This document shows positions 1-8,122 of a stretch of DNA of 35,661 bases, piece after piece; positions within the stretch are counted from its first letter, which is position 1; each line of letters starts with the position of its first letter. The stretch comes from Spirulina sp. SIO3F2 (GTDB lineage: Bacteria > Cyanobacteriota > Cyanobacteriia > Cyanobacteriales > Spirulinaceae), in the NCBI GenBank assembly GCA_010672165.1, contig JAAHHN010000048.1, forward strand, positions 1 to 35,661, written 5' to 3'. Below the pieces are notes generated by a model that was not told where the DNA came from, did not search any database, and worked only from the letters and a program-made list of their open reading frames with translations. The position numbers and the translations under genes were made by a program.

Positions 1-115
1 ATTGTGCAACAAAACTGTTCAGCAACTTTTGCAAATCAACCGTCGTTGGAGCACCTTTTACAATAAAGGTCGGCGAGCTATATCGCTTGCCCTCTCTACT
101 TTCTGACCCCTTCTG
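1..115. other. Window edge, no identified gene
   Basis: No gene is recognised here. On the minus strand the reading frame of the ammonium transporter stays open past its TGA for 38 codons to the window edge, with a protein-like composition. There is no upstream ATG in that frame. It may be chance or a relic. Confidence 0.3.
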
Positions 116-1264
116 TCACCCTGCCAGCTCCGCCACATTCAGCCCGATCGCCTCATCCGCTTCACTCACCCGCAAGCTCACAAACCGCTGAGCAAGGCTC
201 AAGATAATCCAGGTGGCACCAAATGCCCAGACCAAGCTCACCCCAATCCCCAGCGCTTGCACCCCTACCTGCGCCAGCCGATTGTCGATCTCTGCGCCAA
301 ATAAGCCCACCGATACCGTGCCCCAGGCCCCTGCTGCGCCATGCACTGCTACTGCATCCACCGCATCATCAATTTTGAGTCGGGCTAAACGTTGGGCGGT
401 CAAAATCATCACCGCCGCTCCGGTTGCCCCAACTACTAAGGCGATCGGTGTATCAAAACTATCGCAACCTGCTGTAATTGCCACCAACCCCGCGATCGAG
501 CCATTGATCAAAAAGCCCACCTCCACATGGCGCTGTTGTACCCAACTCCAGAGCGCGGCGGTAATCATGCCCGCCACTCCCGCCATCATCGTGTTCAGTA
601 CAATCCCTGGCACTTGGTCATTCAGCGCTAGGGTGCTACCGCCGTTGAAGCCAATCCAGCCAAACCACAGCAACAAACAGCCCAGCACCGAAAAGGGCAA
701 ATTCGAGCCTTGGATAGGGTTGATATGCTCCATTGAAAAGCGATCGCGCCGTGCCCCCACAATGGGCAATGCTGCCAAGCTCACCCAAGCCCCAACGCCA
801 TGCACTACTGTTGATCCCGCAAAGTCATGAAAGCCCAGTTGTGCCAGCCAGCCCCCTTCATTCCATGCCCAATGACCAAAGAGCGGATAGATGAGACCCG
901 AGACCCAAGCCGCGATCGCCAGATACACCGTAAACTTGAGCCGTTCTGCCAGCGCCCCGGAAATGATCGTAGTTGCCGTGCCGCAAAACATGGCCTGAAA
1001 AAGAAACAAGATCGCGGTTTGAGGATCATCCCGATTCGGCATAAAGCTAGAGGTACCCAGCCACCCCAGCCAAGATGACCCAAACATGACGCCATAGCCC
1101 AGCGCCCAAAACAGCGCCACCGAGAGACCAAAGTCGGCGATATTCTTCACCGCGACGTTGATGCTATTTTTAGAGCGCGTCAGCCCCGACTCCAGGCACA
1201 TAAACCCAGCTTGCATCAGAAAGACTAAACTCGTGCAGAGCAGCAGCCACAGAATATCTAACAT
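116..1264 (-). CDS. amt: Ammonium transporter, Amt/MEP/Rh family
   Basis: Inner-membrane channel that takes up ammonium for glutamine synthetase. The protein is about 382 residues, normal to slightly short for Amt, and almost entirely hydrophobic segments. Visible family signatures are the N-terminal MQAGFMCLESGLTRSKNS motif of the first helix, the segment DFAGSTVVHGVGAW with the first pore histidine, and AVHGAAGAWG with the second pore histidine. The ATG at 1264 gives the usual short N-terminus; a GTG at 1270 would overlap the stop of the upstream potassium channel as GTGA. Either way the two genes are almost certainly co-transcribed and translationally coupled. No GlnK/P-II gene is adjacent. 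The family call is secure; the exact start is less so. Confidence 0.95.
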   Translation of the reverse strand: MLDILWLLLCTSLVFLMQAGFMCLESGLTRSKNSINVAVKNIADFGLSVALFWALGYGVMFGSSWLGWLGTSSFMPNRDDPQTAILFLFQAMFCGTATTIISGALAERLKFTVYLAIAAWVSGLIYPLFGHWAWNEGGWLAQLGFHDFAGSTVVHGVGAWVSLAALPIVGARRDRFSMEHINPIQGSNLPFSVLGCLLLWFGWIGFNGGSTLALNDQVPGIVLNTMMAGVAGMITAALWSWVQQRHVEVGFLINGSIAGLVAITAGCDSFDTPIALVVGATGAAVMILTAQRLARLKIDDAVDAVAVHGAAGAWGTVSVGLFGAEIDNRLAQVGVQALGIGVSLVWAFGATWIILSLAQRFVSLRVSEADEAIGLNVAELAG

Positions 1265-1266
1265 GG

Positions 1267-2349
1267 TCACGATGAGGTGTCCCGATAGCGAAATTGCGGT
1301 TTGAGTTCATAATTGCGGGCAAACTGGGGGATATCGCTTTGATGTCCCAAAATCAGCAACGTATCGCCTGCTGCCAACATCAACGACGGCGCGGGATGAA
1401 TCCGCAGCTCACCACTAGCCCGCCGCAGCGCCACAATAATAAACGTGCCCTTGCTGCGGATTTCAATCTCCCGGATCGTTTTACCGGCCAGCAGCGAACC
1501 GGGCGCGATCGCTAACTCATCCATTTGCACATCAATCTGCGCTAACAGGTCATTGAGATGGTTGCGTTCTTCCTGTTGTGCCAAAAAATCCACGGCAGTG
1601 GGTCGGGTGATCAAATTCGCCATCCGAATACCACTCAGCGCTGCGGGCAAAATTACATGATCCGCCCCCGCAAGGCGTAGCTTCTTTTCCGTGCTCGTTA
1701 GTTCTCCCCGCGCCAACACCGTCAGGTTCGGGTTCAGTTCCTTGGCGGTGAGGGTAATAAACACATTCGTGGCATCGTCTGGTAGCACAGTCGCCAAGGC
1801 TTTCGCCCGTTTGATCCCCACAGCCTCCAACAGCTCCTCATCGCTCGCGTTGCCCTGTCGCGCCAGATAGCCCCGTTCTTCGGCCAGTTGAGCGCGATCG
1901 CCCTTGGCATCAATAATCACCAGCGCTTCGCCCACCTCAGTCAACTGGCGAGCCAGCACCTGACCCATGCGACCAAAGCCACACAACACCACATGATCAC
2001 AAAGATTTTCCATATTGCGTTGCTTGAGTTGGGCGGCAAAAGCCCGGTTAATTTCGCCTTCGGTGATCATTTGTACAAAGCCGCCCACAATATAAACCGC
2101 TGAGGAGGTTCCGGCAATAATCACCAGAATTGTGAAAATCTTTTGGGTGGGGGTCTCTAGGGGGTTGACCTCGCCATAGCCCACGCCAAAAATCGTAATC
2201 ACGACCATATAGACCGCCTCAAGCAGCGTCCAGCCAAACCAGATATAACCAACCACGGCCAGCAGTAGCGTCAGGGCAAAAAATACAGCCCCCACCAGGA
2301 TGCGCCGAAACGCACCCTGCATCAGGGACTGGACAATTCGCTTGGACAT
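1267..2349 (-). CDS. Two-TM potassium channel with RCK/TrkA-N domain
   Basis: Predicted potassium channel of the MthK-like layout: two membrane helices (about residues 14-36 and 72-92) flank a pore loop with the selectivity filter GVGYGE, followed by a cytosolic RCK module. The RCK part has a Rossmann motif (VVLCGFGRMGQVLARQL, about residues 119-135) and an acidic strand end (VIIDAKGD), so it should bind NAD or another nucleotide. The C-terminal 90 residues look like a TrkA-C ligand-binding domain. The filter ends in Glu instead of the commoner Asp. It is the first gene of a two-gene unit with the ammonium transporter; its stop codon lies within a few bases of the transporter start. Channel selectivity is inferred from the family. 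Confidence 0.9.
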   Translation of the reverse strand: MSKRIVQSLMQGAFRRILVGAVFFALTLLLAVVGYIWFGWTLLEAVYMVVITIFGVGYGEVNPLETPTQKIFTILVIIAGTSSAVYIVGGFVQMITEGEINRAFAAQLKQRNMENLCDHVVLCGFGRMGQVLARQLTEVGEALVIIDAKGDRAQLAEERGYLARQGNASDEELLEAVGIKRAKALATVLPDDATNVFITLTAKELNPNLTVLARGELTSTEKKLRLAGADHVILPAALSGIRMANLITRPTAVDFLAQQEERNHLNDLLAQIDVQMDELAIAPGSLLAGKTIREIEIRSKGTFIIVALRRASGELRIHPAPSLMLAAGDTLLILGHQSDIPQFARNYELKPQFRYRDTSS

Positions 2350-2495
2350 CTGTTCAGATAGGCAGTCTGTATAGGGTAGATAATCTAGCGGTTTACTCTA
2401 GCGCGATCGCTGACCCCCGAATTGTTACGGGTGTTGCTGATCCCAGTCGCAGATCAACATAATGGAAGTATCTGCATCGTTGTTTGACGTTTGAA

Positions 2496-2918
2496 ATGAG
2501 CCTCCTAAGCAACCTTCGAGAATTGGGACAGCAACCCAAACAGCAAAATATATCTGTCGTCCTTGCAGGGGTTGGCGCTATTCCCGGCGTGCCCTTGGCA
2601 GGGCTCCACAAGTTTTATTTGGGTCAACCCCTCTGGGGCGTCGCCTATTTTTGTTTGTCTTGGACGCTGATCCCCCATATTGCCAGTGCCTGTGAAGCAG
2701 TTTGGTATTTGCGACAGGAGCGATCGCAGTTTGATGCTCGTTTTAATGATGGGGTTGAGATGCCACCACCGCCTAAACCGAAGCAGGAGGCTGGCCTTGA
2801 CCCGAAGGAGGTGCAAGCGATCGCCACGGCGCTGCGAGAGTTGGAGCAGTTGCGCCAGGAGGGGCTGCTCTCGGAATATGAGTTTGAGCAAAAGCGTCGT
2901 CAGTTGGTGAATGAGTAG
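2496..2918 (+). CDS. TM2-domain protein with SHOCT-like C-terminus
   Basis: Small membrane protein of about 140 residues. The N-terminal half has the TM2 layout: two hydrophobic segments around a short turn containing the GLHKFYLGQPLWG motif (Gly, His-Lys-Phe-Tyr-Leu-Gly). The C-terminal 35 residues form a charged helix pair ending LRQEGLLSEYEFEQKRRQL, which matches the SHOCT-type oligomerisation motif. A proline-rich linker joins them. The ATG at 2496 is preferred over an in-frame TTG at 2484. The gene is divergent from the potassium channel, with a HIP1 site between them. Function is unknown; TM2 proteins in bacteria are generally uncharacterised. Confidence 0.8.
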   Translation: MSLLSNLRELGQQPKQQNISVVLAGVGAIPGVPLAGLHKFYLGQPLWGVAYFCLSWTLIPHIASACEAVWYLRQERSQFDARFNDGVEMPPPPKPKQEAGLDPKEVQAIATALRELEQLRQEGLLSEYEFEQKRRQLVNE

Positions 2919-2977
2919 ATTCAAATTGGCATCATTACGTTCTGGAAAAACGATTACCTTCGCTGCTAAACCCGGTT

Positions 2978-3031
2978 GTCAGGGGGCCAGCCCCCCGACA
3001 CCTCCCGCTGAGGGGGAAATTGCCCCCTCAG
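2978..3031. repeat. Paired G/C-rich hairpins (dispersed palindromic repeat)
   Basis: Two hairpins lie back to back between convergent genes. The first pairs GTC-a-GGGGG with CCCCC-c-GAC around a CCAG loop (2978-2999). The second pairs CTGAGGGGG with CCCCCTCAG, 9 bp perfect, around a 6-base loop (3008-3031). No T-run follows, so a rho-independent terminator is not clear, although the site would suit a bidirectional one. The layout matches G/C-palindrome repeats common in cyanobacterial intergenic DNA. The rest of the gap to 3216 holds only two copies of ATCTAGAT (3146-3153, 3157-3164). Confidence 0.7.
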
Positions 3032-3216
3032 ACTCCTGCAATATCGGAGTCAGTATTCTTGATTCCGTAAGTGTTCAGCAGACTTGCTTATCCTGAACTT
3101 AGGTTGTAGGATTTGTCCCAAAACTCAAAATCTCGGCTACAGATCATCTAGATCAAATCTAGATATAGCAGCGGTTTTGTAACTATAAACTGCGAATTGC
3201 GAACTGGTATTACTGG

Positions 3217-4860
3217 TTAAGGAATGCGGCCACACCAATAACGCTGATAGGGAAACCCCAACCGAAAAAACTGCTCCGGCTCTAGTTCACAGATTTGCCC
3301 CCCTTTAAGCCGCACAGACGTGGGAAAGGAATCATCAAAATAACCCGGTGCGATCGCCCAGAGGTATTCGGGCTGAACGGGTAAGGTTTCCAACGTTTGC
3401 CAAATGCCTCCAAATTCATCCGTAAAACGCACCATCAGTAAATCCCCCGGTGTTTCCCGAATTTGAGCAAGGGCCAAGCCATAGCTCAAACCCACCGCCA
3501 TCTCTAGGGTGTTGTGATAAGCCATCATGATCGCCACAGGCGCAGGTTCAGCATTAAATCGCTCAGCAACCAAAGCGGGGGCATAGGGCTTTTGGAAAGC
3601 GAGATTGTACACCACACAGAGGCTGCTGATCCCCAAGATTAATCCAGTTAACATGAGCGATCGCCACTGCTGCGGCGCACAACTCAAAAACGCCCCCAAC
3701 AGGGCACAAACCGCTGGAAAGTAAACAAAGTGGTAGCGAGGCGCGATGCTGATGTCTTTTTGCAGCAGATAAATCACGGCCAGAAACTCCAGCACTGTGA
3801 ATAGGAGAAATGCTACTAGAGTGAAGCGACCCGACGATCGCGGTAAGCGTTTGCTGCCAGCGATCGCCACCTTAATCAACCAGCCCAGCGCGACCAACGT
3901 GAGTAACCCCGCAACAAGCTGCACCATCAGCGTCTGCCGTTCCACTGGCAGACTCACCATCATCACCGCCCAACCTGCGAGGGTTTGGATCAAGGGATTG
4001 ATGCCATCAGGTGTAGAGAGCCAGCCTGTTTTAGGGCTGTTGAAATGTTGCCAAAACGTGGGGAGCCAGGGGATAAAGACGAGCAAGGGGATGGTGTAGG
4101 CGATCGCTCCCTTAGCACAACGCCTCAGCCAGCCATCTATTTGAAAACACCAGCAGAAGAGTAATAGCGTGAGCCACTGTGCCGCGATCGCCAAAGCACA
4201 AAAATAATGGCTATAGAGCGCGACACAATGACACAGACTCCACAATGCCCAGAGCCAGAGCCGCGATCGCTTCGCTAGCAATTGTTGGTGTAGTTTGACC
4301 TGGCAGGCTAGCCCTAGGGTGATGAGGGTAATTGGCAGCGTATAGTGACGGGCTTCTTGAGACAGATAGACCGCAAAGGGCGAGAGCGCCATCACCCCTG
4401 CACCAACCAGTCCTGCCGTGGGAGAAAACGCCAGCCGATTGAGCAGATACAGCGCCGCGATCGCTGCCACGCCCCAAACCACTGAGAGACTCCGGACTTG
4501 CCAAGCGAAGTTGTCAGTCCAAGGCGCGATCGTCACTAGCCAGGAATGAAGCAGACAAAAAAAGAGGGGTGGATGGGTGGATTGACTGGCTAGATGGGAG
4601 GCGATCGCCCCACAGCCCACATCTGCTTTGAGTGTGAATAGATCTGGAACTGCCGTCAGCGGCAATGCTTTGTCAGCAGGAAATTGATCAAAATTGCGTC
4701 CCAAACCAAAAATGCTGGTGATGATTTCGTCTACCCAGAGAGGTTTACTGGCCAAGCGCCATAGCCGGAGCACCAGACCAAGGCTCAGAATAAGACCTAA
4801 CACGAGCCAGTGTTGAGAGCCTTGAGACCATGTTGGGGTTGAGTTACGGGGAGCAGACAT
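3217..4860 (-). CDS. Membrane glycosyltransferase, GT39/ArnT-like
   Basis: Integral membrane protein of 547 residues with about eleven hydrophobic segments. The first outer loop carries LWVDEI right after the first helix, the acidic pair expected to act in lipid-linked sugar transfer by GT39/PMT/ArnT-type enzymes. Further family-like features are SPFAVYLSQEARHYTL in the middle (QExRxY motif) and a soluble C-terminal domain of about 100 residues. It probably transfers a sugar from a polyprenyl-phosphate donor onto a cell-surface acceptor; donor and acceptor cannot be told from the sequence. It stands alone, divergent from the region holding the heptamer repeats. No partner GT2 donor synthase is adjacent, although one lies at 33.6 kb. 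Confidence 0.85.
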   Translation of the reverse strand: MSAPRNSTPTWSQGSQHWLVLGLILSLGLVLRLWRLASKPLWVDEIITSIFGLGRNFDQFPADKALPLTAVPDLFTLKADVGCGAIASHLASQSTHPPLFFCLLHSWLVTIAPWTDNFAWQVRSLSVVWGVAAIAALYLLNRLAFSPTAGLVGAGVMALSPFAVYLSQEARHYTLPITLITLGLACQVKLHQQLLAKRSRLWLWALWSLCHCVALYSHYFCALAIAAQWLTLLLFCWCFQIDGWLRRCAKGAIAYTIPLLVFIPWLPTFWQHFNSPKTGWLSTPDGINPLIQTLAGWAVMMVSLPVERQTLMVQLVAGLLTLVALGWLIKVAIAGSKRLPRSSGRFTLVAFLLFTVLEFLAVIYLLQKDISIAPRYHFVYFPAVCALLGAFLSCAPQQWRSLMLTGLILGISSLCVVYNLAFQKPYAPALVAERFNAEPAPVAIMMAYHNTLEMAVGLSYGLALAQIRETPGDLLMVRFTDEFGGIWQTLETLPVQPEYLWAIAPGYFDDSFPTSVRLKGGQICELEPEQFFRLGFPYQRYWCGRIP

Positions 4861-4970
4861 CAGTCAATAATCCTGCCAGGAGTCCAGACCCCATATCCTC
4901 TCACAGATGCTTTGGGAGAAATGGATAAATTACCCAGAAGCTTATGGCATAGCTAGTACCGCGAGGCGGA

Positions 4971-4998
4971 GTTCAGAGTTCAAAGTTCAGAGTTCAGA
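4971..4998 (+). repeat. Short tandem heptamer repeat, unit GTTCAGA x4
   Basis: Four consecutive 7-base units (GTTCAGA, with one GTTCAAA) lie in the 510-base gap between the GT39 gene and the BASS transporter. Heptamer tandem repeats (STRR) are a known feature of cyanobacterial genomes. The rest of the gap (4861-5370) has open frames but none I can support as a gene. Confidence 0.8.
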
Positions 4999-5370
4999 GT
5001 GCTTGTGCAACAGGCGTTCTGTGAATTTTGAATGGATGGCTTATTTCTGCCGTTCTGTACTAGGGAAGCTGTCATATACCGTTATCTGGCTTGTAAATCT
5101 TGCTGTGAAAGGCCTGCAGCAGGTGGTACTCAGTGCCATCGAAAGTTTGCATAGAGTCCGAGAAACCGTCGTCGCCGCTCATTTCGTGCTGTATTCTTCG
5201 CTCAGCCCGATTGCAGCATTATTTAAAGATCGGCGATCGCATTAAATCGAGATGCTCGGCTCCCCACCGACCAAGGCAATGCTCGGATGGGTAAGGAGCA
5301 GTGGTTGACTTTACCGAAAATCACAGAAGTCAACTCATCGCAAACCGTATCCCTATCATTCCCTGAAACT

Positions 5371-6321
5371 ATGGAGTCAAGCTTTCTCACAACCGTTTTT
5401 CTACCCCTCGCCCTGTTTATCATCATGCTGGGTATGGGGTTGGGTCTGACGATCAATGACTTTAAGCGCATCATTGTAACGCCTAAAGCTGTCATGTTGG
5501 GATTGGTCTCTCAGTTGATTATGCTCCCCATTGTGGGCTTTGTGCTGGCCTCAATCTTTCCGCTTACCCCAGAGTTAGCCGTCGGCGTCATGATTCTAGC
5601 AGCCTGTCCCGGTGGTGCGACCTCTAACTTGATGACCTATATCGCCCGAGGCAATGTTGCCCTGTCGATTTCCTTGACCGCTATCAGTAGCGTGATCACT
5701 ATATTTACCATTCCGCTGGTGGTCAACTTCTCGATGCAGTCCTTTATGGGAGAAGCGGCGGCCCTGCATTTACCTTTTTTAAAAACCGTGATTCAGATTG
5801 CGGTGATGACACTGATCCCCGTCTCTCTGGGAATGCTGCTCAACCACTATGCCCCGCGCTTTGCCGCCAGCGTTGAGAAAAGTGTGAAATGGCTTTCCCT
5901 ATCCTTTTTGGGTTTGATTATTGCCTTCATTTTGTTTACCGAACGAGCCAATGTTTTAGGCTTCTTTGTTCAAGTGGGTTGGGTCACGTTAGCTCTCAAC
6001 GTGAGCACCATGGTCTTGGGATTTGCGATCGCAACGTTGGCTAAACTCAATCGACCCACTACCAAGACTTTGACGATAGAAGTCGGCGTCCAAAATGGAA
6101 CCCTTGCGATCGCAGTGGCCAGCGCTCCCCTCTTCTTGAACAATCCGAGTATGGCGATTCCCCCAGCAATCTATAGCTTAATTATGGATGTCACTGGATT
6201 TGCCTTTGCCCTCTGGTGTCAAGGGCAAACAGGGACGGTAAATCCAGCCCCGACATCATCTGAGGACGAAGCTTTGGCACAGGCTGCAATGTCCCATTCC
6301 AGCAACTCGGAGGATGGCTAG
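5371..6321 (+). CDS. Bile acid:sodium symporter (BASS/SBF) family transporter
   Basis: Predicted inner-membrane sodium-coupled carrier of about 316 residues with nine to ten hydrophobic helices. Family features are IIMLGMGLGLTINDF at the N-terminus, ACPGGATSNLMTYIARGN in the first crossover region, and EVGVQNGTLAIAVA in the second crossover region. The substrate is unknown; cyanobacterial members include bicarbonate, pyruvate and organic-acid carriers, and assignment would need phylogeny. An upstream in-frame ATG at 5287 would add 28 residues without membrane character, and the ATG at 5371 matches the usual family start, so the shorter form is given. The last 25 residues are polar. A MITE-like element begins 8 bases after the stop. 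Confidence 0.85.
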   Translation: MESSFLTTVFLPLALFIIMLGMGLGLTINDFKRIIVTPKAVMLGLVSQLIMLPIVGFVLASIFPLTPELAVGVMILAACPGGATSNLMTYIARGNVALSISLTAISSVITIFTIPLVVNFSMQSFMGEAAALHLPFLKTVIQIAVMTLIPVSLGMLLNHYAPRFAASVEKSVKWLSLSFLGLIIAFILFTERANVLGFFVQVGWVTLALNVSTMVLGFAIATLAKLNRPTTKTLTIEVGVQNGTLAIAVASAPLFLNNPSMAIPPAIYSLIMDVTGFAFALWCQGQTGTVNPAPTSSEDEALAQAAMSHSSNSEDG

Positions 6322-6329
6322 CAGACAGT

Positions 6330-6453
6330 TAGGGCGTGTCGTCAGTAGAAATTTGACGGGACAGAGAGATAGAGCGCCCGACCTCAAAAACAGAAAAAGG
6401 AGCTATAAGTCAGTCATAGCAAGAGTTTAAAGTCTCAATGAAGACAGCCCCTA
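6330..6453 (+). mobile_element. MITE-like element, copy 1 (TA-flanked)
   Basis: Non-coding element of about 124 bp bounded by TA dinucleotides. Ends are TAGGGCGTGTCGTCAG on the left and, read inward on the other strand, TAGGGGCTGTCTTCAT on the right. The copy at 23098-23227 matches it in inverted orientation along its length, including the shared internal segments GATAGAGCGCCCGA and GCAAGAGTTT. The right end supplies the TAG stop of the AraC gene. TA duplication fits an IS630/Tc1 or IS427-type mobiliser; no autonomous parent is in the window. Confidence 0.8.
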
Positions 6454-7329
6454 GCCTCTGAAGACTCTGGGACTCACCCCCATCACTTTGCGAAATTGCT
6501 TGCTAAGGTGACTGTGACTGTTAAATCCACACGCCAGTGCAATATCGATGATGGCTTGATCACTCTGTTTGAGAAGGTGTTTAGCACGTTCTAATCTCTG
6601 TTGAATCACATATTGGTGAGGCGAAATCCCCATGGACTGCTTGAACATACGTCCGAAATGAAATGGACTCATACCGAGCAATCCGGCCAGATCAGCCAGC
6701 TTGATTTCCCCAGCTAAACCAGCATCAATGTAGTCCAGTACTTGATTAAGCTGATAAGTCGGTAACCCACCCTCATAACTGGGCAACTGGGTCGAGGTTG
6801 TCCCATAGTTACGCAGTAGCTGCACCGCCAGCACATTTGCGAGGGAGTCTAAATACATCCTACCGCTGGCTTGACGCTGCTGTGCCTCTGCCATTATCAG
6901 CGTAGAGATCGCCTCAAGTTGCTGATTGCGACTTTGAAACGTCGGGACTAACTTAAGGCGATCGCCATTCTTTCCCAGAGTTTCCTCCGCGACTCGCTTC
7001 AGGAATGATGCTGGTAGCTGGATCTTGAGGCAATTTTCATCCCCCTCCCACCGCACAAATAGCGGTGTATTGGCGGGGGTGATTAACATATCGCCATGGC
7101 GATACAGGCCGGTATGGGTTTTCCCATCCTGGGCATGCAGGTAATGCAGGGGACGCGATGTCAGATTCAGAAACAGCGTGTGGGTCGTCTCAGCATGAAA
7201 GTCCGCTTCACCTGGAGAAAATCGAAGATGCTCAATCTGAATTATCTCTGTCTCCAAGGCTAGAGCTGACTCACTTGGATGTGGGTTTTCAGGCAATGAA
7301 TCGGTTGACTGGGATTGTTCAAGAGCCAT
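6451..7329 (-). CDS. AraC-family transcriptional regulator
   Basis: DNA-binding regulator of 292 residues. The last 100 residues hold the paired helix-turn-helix domain of AraC: LADLAGLLGMSPFHFGRMFKQSMGISP for the first, and IIDIALACGFNSHSHLSKQFRKVMGVSP for the second, with the usual family signature. The N-terminal 170 residues form a cupin-like sensory part, ligand unknown. It is divergent from the DUF1772-NmrA pair, whose upstream region carries a repeated 16-17 base motif, so it probably controls that pair. The protein ends SPRVFRG, and the stop codon is part of the inserted MITE-like element, so the last residues may be altered compared with relatives. Confidence 0.92.
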   Translation of the reverse strand: MALEQSQSTDSLPENPHPSESALALETEIIQIEHLRFSPGEADFHAETTHTLFLNLTSRPLHYLHAQDGKTHTGLYRHGDMLITPANTPLFVRWEGDENCLKIQLPASFLKRVAEETLGKNGDRLKLVPTFQSRNQQLEAISTLIMAEAQQRQASGRMYLDSLANVLAVQLLRNYGTTSTQLPSYEGGLPTYQLNQVLDYIDAGLAGEIKLADLAGLLGMSPFHFGRMFKQSMGISPHQYVIQQRLERAKHLLKQSDQAIIDIALACGFNSHSHLSKQFRKVMGVSPRVFRG

Positions 7330-7437
7330 AGGTTCAAGGCATCGTCACGTTGCTGCTAGCGAGATTCTGTTCGGACTGTTCTCTGCACGTTGGAATTTTC
7401 CTCGATTTTAGGTGTTACATTCCGGTCTCACAAGTCA

Positions 7438-7472
7438 CCGCAAGAAAGTGACAACCCCGCAAGAAATGACAA
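7438..7472 (+). promoter_or_regulatory. Direct repeat, candidate AraC operator
   Basis: Two near-identical direct repeats, CCGCAAGAAAGTGACAA (7438-7454) and CCGCAAGAAATGACAA (7457-7472), lie 19 bases apart, about 60 bases before the DUF1772 start. AraC-family proteins commonly bind tandem direct half-sites at about two helical turns. The assignment to the divergent AraC gene is inferred from position. Confidence 0.55.
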
Positions 7473-7532
7473 GCACCACCGAGCCACCCTCCGTAAGCTG
7501 AGGATGACATTTCAAATTAAGGAACTTGAACC

Positions 7533-8036
7533 ATGTCAACCGTAGCAACTTTTCAAATTGTGCTGATTTTGGCAACCTTACTGTGTTCGCTTGTGGCAGG
7601 CTTCTTGTTTGCCTTTGCCACAGTCGTGATGCCGGGCATCAAAACGTTGGATGACCGCGAATTTATTCGAGCCTTTCAGGTCATTGACGGTGTCATCCAA
7701 AATAACCAGCCGCTATTTGTAGCCGTCTGGATGGGTTCGATCGTGGCGGCGGTGGCGGCGGCTGGATTGGGCTTCGGACAACTGGATGGTGCTCAACGTC
7801 TGCTATTGATCTCGGCTCCTATCATCTACATCCTGGGTGTCCAATTGTCCACCTTCACGATTAACGTGCCGCTGAACAATCAACTGCAAGCGCTGAGCGT
7901 CGATGCGATGGATGCAGTGGCTCTGAAGGCAGCTCGCCTGGATTTCGAACCCGGCTGGAATCGGTGGAACTTAGTCAGAACGCCTTTTGCTGGCTTGGCG
8001 TCTGTCTTGTTGATGATTCTCCTCTTCAAACTTTGA
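7533..8036 (+). CDS. DUF1772 (anthrone oxygenase-like) membrane protein
   Basis: Four-helix membrane protein of 167 residues. It resembles the DUF1772 family: an N-terminal helix with GFLFAFATVVMPGI, a central helix pair, the segment FTINVPLNNQL, and a WNRWNLVRT motif before the last helix. In fungi relatives include anthrone oxygenases; bacterial members are mostly uncharacterised and usually sit beside oxidoreductase genes. A good ribosome-binding site (AAGGA) precedes the ATG. The NmrA-like gene follows 86 bases later on the same strand, and the AraC regulator is divergent. A small inducible oxidoreductive module is a reasonable inference; the substrate is unknown. Confidence 0.8.
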   Translation: MSTVATFQIVLILATLLCSLVAGFLFAFATVVMPGIKTLDDREFIRAFQVIDGVIQNNQPLFVAVWMGSIVAAVAAAGLGFGQLDGAQRLLLISAPIIYILGVQLSTFTINVPLNNQLQALSVDAMDAVALKAARLDFEPGWNRWNLVRTPFAGLASVLLMILLFKL

Positions 8037-8122
8037 AGAGCACCCTATTAAGCTGCTACACGCAGCAATCAATCTCTATCTTTTGTTGCAACATCTTTAA
8101 TTTCAAAACGAGGTAATGACCC

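Noticed and set aside
805-1131. Alternative frame inside amt
   Set aside because: Shadow of the conserved ammonium transporter.
4907-5245. Open frame of 112 codons on the plus strand
   Set aside because: It runs through a heptamer repeat, has no ribosome-binding site and resembles no family.
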